The position numbers and the translations under genes are program-made. The notes beneath the pieces were generated by a model that saw only the letters and a list, made by a program, of their open reading frames with translations, ran no database searches and was not told the origin of the DNA. Of a DNA stretch of 64,000 nucleotides, positions 17,357 to 25,713 are shown piece by piece; position 1 is the stretch's first letter; each line of letters begins with the position of its first letter. This stretch comes from Streptomyces odontomachi (GTDB lineage: Bacteria > Actinomycetota > Actinomycetes > Streptomycetales > Streptomycetaceae). The stretch lies in assembly GCF_024435355.1 (NCBI RefSeq), contig NZ_JAMJWG010000007.1:248001-312000 (forward strand), read 5' to 3'.

Positions 17357-18256
17357 TCAGGCGAGGGCCGCGCGCAGCATCTCCTCGATGGTGCCGGACG
17401 TGAACGTGAAGCCGGACGCCAGCAGCCGGGCCGGCAGGACGCGTTGGCTGGTGAGCGTGTCGTTCGCCAGCTCGCCCAGGGCCAGCCGCAGGACCGGGGC
17501 CGGTACCGCGAACGGCGTCGGGCGGTGCAGTACGCGGCCCATCGCGGCGGTCAGCTCGCGATTGGTGCAGGGCTCGGGGCCGGTGAGGTTGACCGGGCCC
17601 GACAGGCTCTCGTCGGCGAGGAGCCGGCGCAGCGCGGCCACCTCGTCCCCGAGCGCGATACAGCTCCAGTACTGCCGGCCGTCACCCAGCCGGCCGCCGA
17701 GGCCCGCCTTGAAGAGCGGGAAGAGCCGCTGCCAGGCCCCGCCCTCACGCGCCACGACCATCCCGGTCCGGGCGAACACGGTGCGCACGCCGGCGTCCTG
17801 GGCGGGCGCGGCGGCACCCTCCCACTCCTGGCACAGGGACGGCAGGAACCCCTCGCCGGCCGGGGCGCTCTCGTCGACGGCCCGCTCTCCGGTGTCCCCG
17901 TAGAAGCCGACCGCACTGCCGTTCACGAACACCCGCGGGGGCGTCCCGAGGGTCGCGAGCGCCCCGGCGAGCGTGGCGGTGCCCTGCACCCGGCTGTCGC
18001 GCACCGCCTTCTTGTGGGCTTCGTTCCAACGGCGTGCAGCGATGTTGACGCCCGCCAGGTTCACGACCGCGTCGCAGCCCGTGAGGCCCGCCGCGTCGAC
18101 GTACCGCCGTGCGGGGTCCCAGCGCACCTCGTCGGGCTCGCGGGGCGGCCTGCGGACCAGCCGGACCACGTCGTGCCCGTCGGCGGTGAGCGAGCGGACC
18201 AGCGCGGAGCCGATCAGACCGGAAGCGCCGGCCACGGCGATACGAGTGGGGTGCAT
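17357..18256 (-). CDS. TIGR01777 family SDR/epimerase-like protein
   Basis: 299-residue NAD(P)-binding protein of the TIGR01777 (YfcH-like) family. It begins with the Rossmann motif VAGASGLIGSALVRSL; VNLAGVNIAARRWNEAHKK is diagnostic, as is NGSAVGFYGDTGERAVDE. The C-terminal ALLRRLLADESLSGPVNLTG region and DUF1731-like tail (SQRVLPARLLASGF) complete it. The physiological substrate is not known for the family. It converges on the carotenoid oxygenase and is divergent from the GNAT gene. Confidence 0.92.
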   Translation of the reverse strand: MHPTRIAVAGASGLIGSALVRSLTADGHDVVRLVRRPPREPDEVRWDPARRYVDAAGLTGCDAVVNLAGVNIAARRWNEAHKKAVRDSRVQGTATLAGALATLGTPPRVFVNGSAVGFYGDTGERAVDESAPAGEGFLPSLCQEWEGAAAPAQDAGVRTVFARTGMVVAREGGAWQRLFPLFKAGLGGRLGDGRQYWSCIALGDEVAALRRLLADESLSGPVNLTGPEPCTNRELTAAMGRVLHRPTPFAVPAPVLRLALGELANDTLTSQRVLPARLLASGFTFTSGTIEEMLRAALA

Positions 18257-18457
18257 GCCCCCATCCTGCCGCCGGAGGCGGGGCGCGACGCCCTTCCACC
18301 GCCGGTGTCACCCGGAAAGGACGCGGTTTCCCGCACCGCCCACGGGAGCCGGGCGCGTGTGGGCCGGGCCGCACCCCGTGCCGGAGGTGGTCGAACACGC
18401 AGGCGTACAGGGGTACCTGGGGGAAGAGGCTGCTCCGCGCACCCGTACAGTGACCTC

Positions 18458-18955
18458 ATGGCGCAGACCTCAGACCTCTTCGTACGAGTCGCCCGGCTCG
18501 ATGACGAGGACGCGCTCGGCCGTATCGACCGGGACAGCTGGTCCACGTTGCACGCCGTCAAGCCTCCGCAGGAGCCTCCCTACGGGCCCTTCTTCCACGA
18601 GACGTGCCTGCCCGAGGACTTCCTCGTCGCCGAACTCGACGGCCGGGTTTCCGGATACATCCGGCTCGGCTTCGCCACACCGCTGGCGTCCAACGCGCAC
18701 GTCCGGCAGATCCAGGGGCTGCTGGTCGCGGAGGAGGCGCGCGGTCGGGGAGTCGCCAGGGCGTTGCTGTCGGCGGTGATGGACGCGGCGCGCCGCCAGG
18801 GCGCACGCCGCATCACCCTGCGGGTGCTCGGCCACAATGCGCCGGCGCGCAAGCTGTACGAGTCGATGGGGTTCGCCGTCGAGGGCATCCAGCCGGGGGA
18901 GTTCTACCTGGCCGGCGAGTACGTCGACGATGTGATGATGGGACGCAGCCTGTGA
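18458..18955 (+). CDS. GNAT family N-acetyltransferase
   Basis: 165-residue acetyl-CoA-dependent acetyltransferase. The acetyl-CoA loop is seen in LLVAEEARGRGVARALLSAV, followed by ARRITLRVLGHNAPARKLYE and MGFAVEG, the standard C-terminal GNAT motifs. ATG 18458 opens the conserved region; the ribosome-binding site is weak. It resembles RimI/YhbS-like small GNATs; the acceptor substrate cannot be told. A MITE begins 11 bp after its stop codon. Confidence 0.92.
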   Translation: MAQTSDLFVRVARLDDEDALGRIDRDSWSTLHAVKPPQEPPYGPFFHETCLPEDFLVAELDGRVSGYIRLGFATPLASNAHVRQIQGLLVAEEARGRGVARALLSAVMDAARRQGARRITLRVLGHNAPARKLYESMGFAVEGIQPGEFYLAGEYVDDVMMGRSL

Positions 18956-18966
18956 CGGCCGGCTAG

Positions 18967-19230
18967 GCCCTGTCGTCAAACTCCCGTCTGCCTGGCGACG
19001 CCATGCACGCACTCTCGCCGCACCGGGCGCAAGCCCACGTACTCCCCCACTGCCTGAACGGCGTGGGAGGTGCCCCCATGCGTACGCGGACTCGCGCCCG
19101 GCACTCCCCCAAGCTCTTCGAGCAGGGGGGACCCCCAGAGCACGCACTGGGGGTACCGCCCACGCCCTTCAGGCAGTGGGGGAGCCGCCGGACCGCCCTT
19201 CGGGCAACGACGGGAGTTTGACGACAGGAC
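18967..19230. mobile_element. 264-bp MITE-like element with terminal inverted repeats and CTAG duplication
   Basis: The ends are 22-bp inverted repeats with one mismatch: left GCCCTGTCGTCAAACTCCCG, right the complement of GTCCTGTCGTCAAACTCCCG. CTAG flanks both sides (18963-18966 and 19231-19234), as a target duplication. There is no transposase gene inside. The interior carries three dispersed hairpin repeats (19041-19080, 19102-19140, 19146-19184). The termini and CTAG target fit non-autonomous derivatives of IS5-like elements; the family assignment is inference. Confidence 0.85.
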
Positions 19231-19746
19231 CTAGCCGAACCGTTCCCAGAGCCGCGGGTAGCCGCGGGCCAGCGAGTCCGCGTTCTCGAAGTCGACCGGG
19301 ACGCCCTCCGGCTCCGGCGCCGCCGGCGGCAGGCCCAGGTCGGGGATGACGGTGCCGGTGAGCTGCTCGTAGGCCTCGTCCGCCGCGTAGCCCAGGTCCT
19401 CCCCGTCGCCGTCGATCTCCTCGTCGAAGTCGTCCAGCAGGTCGGCGAGCGAGTCCGGGTCGTGCACGGCGCCCTCGAAGATCTCCCGGCCCTGCCCGAT
19501 CAGCCAGCAGCGGAACGAGTCGAACACGTCGTCGCTCGCGCCGTCCAGCAGCACCCAGGCGGCACCCCACAGGTCCCAGCGGTAGGCGCGGTTGTAGCGG
19601 GCCTCGAAGTGCCGGGCGAAGTCCAGGACCGAGTCGGGGTCCAGCTGCGCCAGCCGGTCCACCAGCAGCTCGGCGTGGTCCTCGGGATCGCCGTCGGCCG
19701 CCTCGCGGGTGCCGTCCACGATCTCCCAGAACTCCGTCTCGTCCAT
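19231..19746 (-). CDS. DUF4240 domain protein
   Basis: 171-residue acidic soluble protein of the DUF4240 family. MDETEFWEIVDGTREAADGD opens the domain; YRWDLWGAAWVLLDGASDD is the family core, and the following CWLIGQGREIFEGAV also fits. Function unknown. ATG 19746 is where family similarity starts; a much longer upstream frame is unsupported. The stop codon TAG is formed by the CTAG target duplication of the neighbouring MITE, so the insertion landed exactly at the gene end without changing the protein. Confidence 0.88.
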   Translation of the reverse strand: MDETEFWEIVDGTREAADGDPEDHAELLVDRLAQLDPDSVLDFARHFEARYNRAYRWDLWGAAWVLLDGASDDVFDSFRCWLIGQGREIFEGAVHDPDSLADLLDDFDEEIDGDGEDLGYAADEAYEQLTGTVIPDLGLPPAAPEPEGVPVDFENADSLARGYPRLWERFG

Positions 19747-19870
19747 CACCCGTCCAGCATGATCCGGCGAAGGGGCCGGTGCACGCCCAATGCCCCCGAT
19801 GTACGCCTCTTTCGTTACACGGAAGCGTCCGCTCAGGCAGTCGCGGGGCGGGGCGGCGCCGGCTGGGGCG

Positions 19871-20140
19871 CTACAGGTTGCGGTAGACGTCCCGCCGGTC
19901 GCCCACCTTGACCACGAGGATGAGGAGTTCTCCGCCGTTGATCTGGTAAGCGACCCGGTGGTTGCCGACCCGTAGCCGGTAGAGCCCCGACGGGCCGCTG
20001 AGCTTCTTGACGTCGGCGTCCTCGCGGTACGGATCGTCACCGAGCGCGGTCAGCGCCGTCAGGATGCGCATCGCGTCGGGTTGGCCGAGGGCCCGCAGCT
20101 GCCGCTGCGCCGCCGCGGTGAACCGGAACGCGTACTTCAC
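19871..20140 (-). CDS. RelE/ParE family toxin
   Basis: 89-residue toxin of a type II toxin-antitoxin pair. The fold is seen in YAFRFTAAAQRQLRAL (first helix), GLYRLRVGNHRVAYQI (central strands with RelE arginines) and the C-terminal LLILVVKVGDRRDVYR. RelE toxins usually cut mRNA on the ribosome. The gene overlaps the antitoxin by 4 bp (20137-20140), so the two are co-translated. It is full length with no frameshift, so probably functional. Confidence 0.93.
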   Translation of the reverse strand: MKYAFRFTAAAQRQLRALGQPDAMRILTALTALGDDPYREDADVKKLSGPSGLYRLRVGNHRVAYQINGGELLILVVKVGDRRDVYRNL

Positions 20141-20409
20141 GCCGCGTCTTCACCACGTTCGGCGAACAGGTCCGCCAGCATTTCGGCCATCGTCACGGTC
20201 GGACCGCCCTCGGCCAGGACCGCTTCCGCCTCCCGGGCCAGCATGATGTCGGCCGCTTCCTCCAGCGCTTCGAGGTCCGCGATCGGCACCACAGCGGCCA
20301 CCGGACTGCCGTTGCGCGTGATGACCGTAGGAACGCCTTCCTCGGCGCGGTTGATGTGCTCGGCCAGATGCGCGCGGGCTTCCCGCACGGTCACGGTGTT
20401 GTCGGTCAT
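20137..20409 (-). CDS. Phd/YefM family antitoxin
   Basis: 90-residue antitoxin. The N-terminal DNA-binding half (MTDNTVTVREARAHLAEHIN, then EGVPTVITRNGSPVAAVVP) is the standard Phd/YefM fold; the acidic C-terminus (MAEMLADLFAERGEDAA) should wrap the toxin. It is first in the operon and is expected to repress it through TGTACA-type sites upstream. Confidence 0.93.
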   Translation of the reverse strand: MTDNTVTVREARAHLAEHINRAEEGVPTVITRNGSPVAAVVPIADLEALEEAADIMLAREAEAVLAEGGPTVTMAEMLADLFAERGEDAA

Positions 20410-20416
20410 GGAGCCA

Positions 20417-20438
20417 GTGTACGCGATTTGGTGTACAC
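20417..20438 (-). promoter_or_regulatory. YefM-like operator of the toxin-antitoxin operon
   Basis: GTGTAC at 20417-20422 and the palindrome GTGTACAC at 20431-20438 lie just upstream of the antitoxin start. TGTACA cores are the known recognition motif of YefM-type antitoxins. Confidence 0.65.
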
Positions 20439-20516
20439 GCGTCCCGGAACATCACGCTCTGGGAAGCACCGGAAAGGGCGACAGAGGATGTCGGCATTGG
20501 CTGCCAGGCTCCCGCC

Positions 20517-21497
20517 ATGGAGAACTCACAGCCGCTTGCCGGCCGGGTCGCCCTGGTCGCGGGCGCCACGCGGGGCGCGGGCCGCGCCATGGCCGTCGAA
20601 CTGGGCCGGGCCGGCGCCACCGTCTACGTGACCGGCCGCACCACACGGCAGCACGCCAGCGAGGTGGGCAGGACCACCGAGACCATCGAGGAGACCGCGG
20701 AACTCGTCACCGCAGCCGCCGAGGCCGCCGTCGCCGAAGCCGGCACCGGCACCAGGGCCGCCGGGGCCGCCGCGCCGGTCGGCCGGGGGATCGCCGTCCC
20801 CACCGATCACCTTCAGCCTGACCAGGTGCAGGCCGTCGTCGACCGTATCGAACGCGCGCAGGGCCGCCTGGACATCCTGGTCAACGACCTGTGGGGCGGC
20901 GAACACCTCATCGAGTTCGACACCAAGCTGTGGGAGACGGACCTCGACAAGGGCCTGCGGGTGCTCGAACTCGGCGTGCGCGCCCATGTCATCACCAGCC
21001 GGCTCGCGCTGCCGCTGCTGGTACGGCGGCCTGGTGGGCTGGTCGTCGAGATGACCGACGGCACCGCCGAGAGCAACCGCGGCTACCGGGTGAACCTCTT
21101 CTACGACCTCGCCAAGTGCGCACCCATCCGGATGGCCCTGGCCCTGGGCGAGGAGCTGAAGGACGTGGGCGGCACGGCGGTCTCGCTCACCCCCGGGTTC
21201 CTGCGCTCCGAGCAGATGCTCGACCACTTCGGGGTCAGGGAGGAGAACTGGAGGGACGCCATCGCCCGGGAGCCGCACTTCGCGATCTCCGAGTCACCCG
21301 TCTTCGTCGGCCGCGCGGTGGCCGCCCTCGCCGCCGACCCGGACCGGGCGCGCTTCAACGGCGGCTCGCTCTCCAGCGGCGACCTTGCTAAGGAGTACGG
21401 CTTCACGGACGTGGACGGCTCACGCCCCGACGCATGGGCGTACATCTCCGAGGTCGCCCTGGGCGGCGCGGAGCGCTCAGCGGAGGAGTACCGGTAG
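20517..21497 (+). CDS. short-chain dehydrogenase/reductase
   Basis: 326-residue SDR. The cofactor motif is GATRGAGRA near residue 16 and the following YVTGRTTR favours NADP. LDILVND replaces the usual NNAG stretch, and the catalytic YxxxK is YDLAK. A region of Ala-rich helix (about 60-90) is longer than in a minimal SDR. The substrate is unknown. The gene stands alone, divergent from the toxin-antitoxin operon and convergent with the WYL regulator, with a poor ribosome-binding site. Confidence 0.9.
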   Translation: MENSQPLAGRVALVAGATRGAGRAMAVELGRAGATVYVTGRTTRQHASEVGRTTETIEETAELVTAAAEAAVAEAGTGTRAAGAAAPVGRGIAVPTDHLQPDQVQAVVDRIERAQGRLDILVNDLWGGEHLIEFDTKLWETDLDKGLRVLELGVRAHVITSRLALPLLVRRPGGLVVEMTDGTAESNRGYRVNLFYDLAKCAPIRMALALGEELKDVGGTAVSLTPGFLRSEQMLDHFGVREENWRDAIAREPHFAISESPVFVGRAVAALAADPDRARFNGGSLSSGDLAKEYGFTDVDGSRPDAWAYISEVALGGAERSAEEYR

Positions 21498-21548
21498 GCA
21501 CACGGGCGCCCGGCGTGCGCGGGGGCAGGGAACTCGGGCCGGCCGGGC

Positions 21549-22556
21549 TCACCGGTAGCGCCCGGCCATCCGCTCCGCCGCCCGCGTGAACCGTTCCCGC
21601 AGCACGGCCGGGCGCACCACCTCCGCCTCAGGCCCCAGCGCCAGAAACTGGCTGTAGGCGACGTCCTCGGACTCCACCGGCACGGTCACCGTCACCCAGC
21701 CGTCCGCGTCGGGGTCACCGGCCGCCGCGAGGGCCTCCTGGGCGGCCACCGGATCGACGGCGTGCGGCAGCTGCCGTGCGCCGTCGGCGGAGAGCCGTAC
21801 GACCACCGTGGACCGCAGGATCGCCCGCGCGAACGCCGCCGCCTGCTCCGCCCAGAACCCGGGCAGGTCGAACGTCTCGTCCCGCGCGAAATGCTCCTCG
21901 GCGGCGGTGACGGCGGTGAAGCGGTCGACCCGGTACACGCGGAACGCGCCGCCGCCGGGGCCCTCGCCGGGCCCCGGGACGACGCGGGCGGACACGTACC
22001 AGACGCCCGCCTTGAGGACCAGCCCGTGCGGCTCCAGGTCGCGGGCCACCTCGCGGTCGCCGCCGGCGTCGGCACGGCGGCGGTAGCGGACGGTGACCCG
22101 GCGGTCGTCCCAGACGGCCTCCGCCACCGCGGGCAGCAGCGGCGGGGTCTGCGGCTGCCGGAACCAGCCCGGGGCGTCCAGGTGGAAGCGCTGGGCGGCG
22201 GTGCGGGGGGCGTCCTGCAACGAGGGCAGCAGCGCGGCGGACACCTTGAGGTGGGCCGCCGAAGCGGCGTCCGCCAGGCCCATGTCACGCAGCGCGGACG
22301 GCACACCCGAAAGGAACAGGGCCTCCGCCTCACCGCGAGCCAACCCGGTGAGCCGGGTGCGGTAGCCGTCGACCAGACGGTAGCCGCCGATGCGGCCCCG
22401 GTCCGCGTAGACGGGGATGCCCGCCTCGGACAGCGCCTGCGCGTCGCGGGTGACGGTGCGCTCGCTCACGCCCAGTTCCTCGGCCAGCTCGGCGGCGGTC
22501 ATGGTGCGCCGGGACTGCAACAGCAGCACCATCTTGATCAGGCGGGTAGCGCGCAT
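21549..22556 (-). CDS. HTH/WYL domain transcriptional regulator (DeoR-like)
   Basis: 335-residue regulator. The N-terminal winged helix is MRATRLIKMVLLLQ with the recognition helix ELGVSERTVTRDAQALSEAG. The central WYL domain spans about residues 135-225, and a WCX-like C-terminal domain follows. WYL regulators sense nucleotides or other small ligands in known cases. Autoregulation or control of the convergent SDR is possible but unsupported. Confidence 0.92.
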   Translation of the reverse strand: MRATRLIKMVLLLQSRRTMTAAELAEELGVSERTVTRDAQALSEAGIPVYADRGRIGGYRLVDGYRTRLTGLARGEAEALFLSGVPSALRDMGLADAASAAHLKVSAALLPSLQDAPRTAAQRFHLDAPGWFRQPQTPPLLPAVAEAVWDDRRVTVRYRRRADAGGDREVARDLEPHGLVLKAGVWYVSARVVPGPGEGPGGGAFRVYRVDRFTAVTAAEEHFARDETFDLPGFWAEQAAAFARAILRSTVVVRLSADGARQLPHAVDPVAAQEALAAAGDPDADGWVTVTVPVESEDVAYSQFLALGPEAEVVRPAVLRERFTRAAERMAGRYR

Positions 22557-22609
22557 GGGGTCATTCTCCGGGGCGGGCGACCCCGTGGCCCGCGCGCACC
22601 CGTGATCCG

Positions 22610-22637
22610 CCCACCCGCCTCGCAGGAGACGGGTGGG
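22610..22637 (-). terminator. hairpin downstream of aceE
   Basis: CCCACCCG (22610-22617) pairs with CGGGTGGG (22630-22637), 12-base loop, about 65 bp beyond the aceE stop codon. Confidence 0.55.
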
Positions 22638-22703
22638 TGGGGGAGAGAGGCCGGGGTCACGGGCCCGTCAAGGCACCGTGAGGTCCGGGCCCCGCACGTG
22701 ACC

Positions 22704-25412
22704 TCAGGCGCCGTAGCGTCCCCTGGCCTCCTTGACGGACGCCGCAGGCACCTCGCCGCGCCGCGCCAGCTGGGCCAGCGCCGCGACGACCACCGACGGG
22801 GCGTCGACGCCGAAGTGCCGGCGCGCCGCTTCCCGGGTGTCGGAGATGCCGAAACCGTCCGCGCCGAGCGAGGTGTAGTCCTGCTCGATCCACTGGGCGA
22901 TCTGGTCCGGCACCTGCCGCATGTAGTCGCTGACGGCCAGCACCGGCGTGTCGATCCCGGCCAGCGCCTGCCGCAGGTAGGGCACCTGCTCCTCGCCGCG
23001 CAGCACCGCCGCGTCCGCCGCCATGGCGTCCCGGCGCAGCTCGCCCCACGAGGTGGCCGACCACACGTCGGCGGCCACGCCCCACTCCTCGGCGAGCAGC
23101 TTCTGCGCCTCGAGCACCCAGTGGATCGCGGTGCCGGAGCCGAGCAGCTGGATGCGCGGTGCGTTCGCGGGGACGGTGAGGCCGGCGGACTCGGCCGTGT
23201 TGAAGCGGTACAGGCCCTTGACGATGCCCTCGTCGACCCCGTCGCCGGCGGGTTTCGCCGGCTGCGGCATCGGCTCGTTGTAGACGGTGAGGTAGTAGAA
23301 GACGTTGCGGTCGTCCTCGGTCTCACCCGGGGCCGGCTCGCCGTACATCCGGCGCAGGCCCTCCTTGACGATCGCCGCGACCTCGTAGGCGAACGCCGGG
23401 TCGTAGCTGAGCGCCGCCGGGTTCGCCGCGGCGAGCAGCGGCGACTGGCCGTCCGCGTGCTGGAGGCCCTCACCGGTGAGCGTGGTGCGGCCCGCGGTGG
23501 CGCCGACCAGGAAGCCCCGGCCGAGCTGGTCGCCGAGCTGCCACATCTGGTCGCCGGTGCGCTGCCAGCCGAACATCGAGTAGAAGATGTAGAACGGGAT
23601 CATCGCCTCGGAGTGCGTGGCGTACGAGGTCGCCGCGGCGATGAAGTCGGCCATCGAACCGGCCTCGGTGATCCCCTCGTTGAGGATCTGGCCGGTCTCC
23701 GCCTCGCGGTAGTACATCAGCTGGTCGCGGTCGACCGGCTCGTACGTCTGGCCCTTGGGGGAGTAGATGCCGAGCGACGGGAACAGCGACTCCATGCCGA
23801 AGGTGCGGGCCTCGTCGGGCACGATCGGAACCCAGCGCTTGCCGGTCTCCTTGTCCCTGATCAGGTCCTTCACCAGGCGGACGAAGGCCATCGTGGTGGC
23901 CACCGACTGCTTGCCGGAACCCTTGTCGAAGGCGGCGAACGCCTTGTCGGCGGGGGCCGGCAGCGGGGCGACCGGATGCAGCCGGCGGGCCGGCGCGGGG
24001 CCGCCGAGCGCGGCGCGCCGCTCGTGCAGGTACCGCACCTCGGGGGAGTCTGCGCCGGGGTGCGCGTAGGGCACCTGGCCGTCGACGAACGCGCTGTCCG
24101 GGACCGGCAGGCCGACCACGTCGCGCATCGTCTTGAACTCGTCCACCGTCAGCTTCTTCATCTGGTGGTTGGCGTTCTTCGACGCGAAGCCCGCACCGAG
24201 GGTGTGGCCCTTGACGGTCTGCGCGAGGATCACGGTCGGCGTGCCCTTGTGCGCCAGCGCCGCCTGGTACGCCGCGTGCACCTTGCGGGGCTCGTGGCCG
24301 CCGCGTGAGACGTGGAAGCACTCGATGATCTTGTCGTCGCTGAACTGCTGCGCCAGCGCCGCGAGCGCGGGGTCCGCGCCGAAGAAGTGCTCACGGATGT
24401 AGGCCGCGTCCCGGGTCTGGTACGTCTGGATCTGGGCGTCGGGTACCTCGCGCAGCCGGCGTACCAGTGCGCCCGTGGCGTCGAGGTGCAGCAGCTCGTC
24501 CCAGGAAGAGCCCCACAGGGACTTGATCACGTTCCAGCCGGCGCCGCGGAACTGCGCCTCGAGCTCCTGAACGATCTTGAAGTTGGCGCGTACCGGGCCG
24601 TCGAGGCGCTGGAGGTTGCAGTTGATGACGAAGGTCAGGTTGTCCAGGCCCTCGCGGGCGGCGAGCGCCAGTGCCGCCGTGGACTCCGGCTCGTCCATCT
24701 CGCCGTCGCCCAGGAACGCCCAGACGTGCGAGTCGGAGACGTCCTTGATGCCGCGCGCGGTCAGGTAGCGGTTGAAGCGCGCCTGGTAGATCGCGGAGAG
24801 CGGGCCGAGGCCCATGGAGACGGTCGGGAACTCCCACAGCCACGGCGTGCGGCGCGGGTGCGGATACGACGGGACGCCCTTGCCGCCGGCCTCGCGGCGG
24901 AAGTGGTCCAGGTTCTCCTCGGTCAGCCGGCCGTCGAGGAAGGCGCGGGCGTAGATGCCGGGGGAGGCGTGGCCCTGCACGTAGAGCTGGTCGCCGCTGC
25001 CACCCTCCTTGCCGCGGAAGAAGTGGTTGAAGCCGGTCTCGTAGAGCCAGGCGGCGGAGGCGAAGGTGGCGATGTGACCGCCGACGCCGTACTTCGAGCC
25101 GCGGGTGACCATCGCGGCCGCGTTCCAGCGGTTGTACGCGGTGATCCTGGCTTCCATCTCCTCGTCGCCGTCCACGGTGGGCTCGGCGGCGGTGGGGATG
25201 GTGTTGACGTAGTCGGTCTCCAGGAGCTTCGGTAGCGCGAGACCGGCACCCTCGGCGCGCTCCAGCGTGCGGCGCATCAGGTACGCGGCGCGGTGCGGCC
25301 CGGCCGCCTTGGTGACGGCGTCCAGGGACGCCTGCCATTCGGCGGTCTCTTCGGGGTCGCGGTCCGGGAGCTGATCGAGCGCGCTCGGCTGGAGGGTGGT
25401 CGGGTCGGTCAT
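22704..25412 (-). CDS. aceE: pyruvate dehydrogenase E1 component (homodimeric type)
   Basis: Decarboxylates pyruvate with thiamine diphosphate and passes the acetyl group to lipoyl-E2. 902 residues, the length of the single-chain E1 of actinobacteria and enterics. The ThDP/Mg motif is GDGEMDEPES followed about 25 residues later by NLTFVINCNLQ. ATG 25412 begins the family N-terminus MTDPTTLQPSALDQLP. It forms a cluster with the GntR gene, E2 and E3 on the same strand. The 300-bp upstream region carries a palindrome (25562-25576) and a dispersed hairpin repeat just before the start. Confidence 0.97.
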   Translation of the reverse strand: MTDPTTLQPSALDQLPDRDPEETAEWQASLDAVTKAAGPHRAAYLMRRTLERAEGAGLALPKLLETDYVNTIPTAAEPTVDGDEEMEARITAYNRWNAAAMVTRGSKYGVGGHIATFASAAWLYETGFNHFFRGKEGGSGDQLYVQGHASPGIYARAFLDGRLTEENLDHFRREAGGKGVPSYPHPRRTPWLWEFPTVSMGLGPLSAIYQARFNRYLTARGIKDVSDSHVWAFLGDGEMDEPESTAALALAAREGLDNLTFVINCNLQRLDGPVRANFKIVQELEAQFRGAGWNVIKSLWGSSWDELLHLDATGALVRRLREVPDAQIQTYQTRDAAYIREHFFGADPALAALAQQFSDDKIIECFHVSRGGHEPRKVHAAYQAALAHKGTPTVILAQTVKGHTLGAGFASKNANHQMKKLTVDEFKTMRDVVGLPVPDSAFVDGQVPYAHPGADSPEVRYLHERRAALGGPAPARRLHPVAPLPAPADKAFAAFDKGSGKQSVATTMAFVRLVKDLIRDKETGKRWVPIVPDEARTFGMESLFPSLGIYSPKGQTYEPVDRDQLMYYREAETGQILNEGITEAGSMADFIAAATSYATHSEAMIPFYIFYSMFGWQRTGDQMWQLGDQLGRGFLVGATAGRTTLTGEGLQHADGQSPLLAAANPAALSYDPAFAYEVAAIVKEGLRRMYGEPAPGETEDDRNVFYYLTVYNEPMPQPAKPAGDGVDEGIVKGLYRFNTAESAGLTVPANAPRIQLLGSGTAIHWVLEAQKLLAEEWGVAADVWSATSWGELRRDAMAADAAVLRGEEQVPYLRQALAGIDTPVLAVSDYMRQVPDQIAQWIEQDYTSLGADGFGISDTREAARRHFGVDAPSVVVAALAQLARRGEVPAASVKEARGRYGA

Positions 25413-25436
25413 GTCGCCGCCTTCCGGGTCGAAGGG

Positions 25437-25472
25437 GTCCCCCACTGCCTTCAGGGCGTGGGTGGTGCCCCC
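25437..25472. repeat. dispersed hairpin repeat (family A)
   Basis: CCCCCACTGCC followed by CAGGGCGTGGGTGG and a C-run, 25 bp before the aceE start, so in its leader. Confidence 0.8.
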
Positions 25473-25561
25473 ACCTCGTCGGTGGGGTACGGGTTGCCCT
25501 TGGTCTGTGGCAGGACAGGGCGTGGGACTTCGGTGGAAGCCCGCGAGAACTCTAAGACTAC

Positions 25562-25576
25562 GATCGATGATCGATC
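25562..25576. promoter_or_regulatory. palindrome, candidate GntR operator for aceE
   Basis: GATCGATGATCGATC is a perfect 7-bp inverted repeat around one central base, about 150 bp before aceE. Its position beside the GntR gene makes it a candidate operator; the binding protein is inference. Confidence 0.45.
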
Positions 25577-25713
25577 AAAGTTTGAGGGGCAAAACTTCCT
25601 GGAACGGGAAAAGTCGGCACAGCGTGCCGAGATAAGTGCACCCGGTGCCGCGCTGACCGATACCCCTGGGAAGGGGTGCGACCCGAGGAAGGCGTGGGGC
25701 TCAGGGGGCCGAC

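Larger units (their letters stand above)
25413..25713. other. intergenic region upstream of aceE
   Basis: 301 bp without a gene. It holds a dispersed hairpin repeat near aceE and a relatively AT-rich middle part (around 25545-25610) with the palindrome at 25562-25576; the aceE promoter is probably there. Confidence 0.5.
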
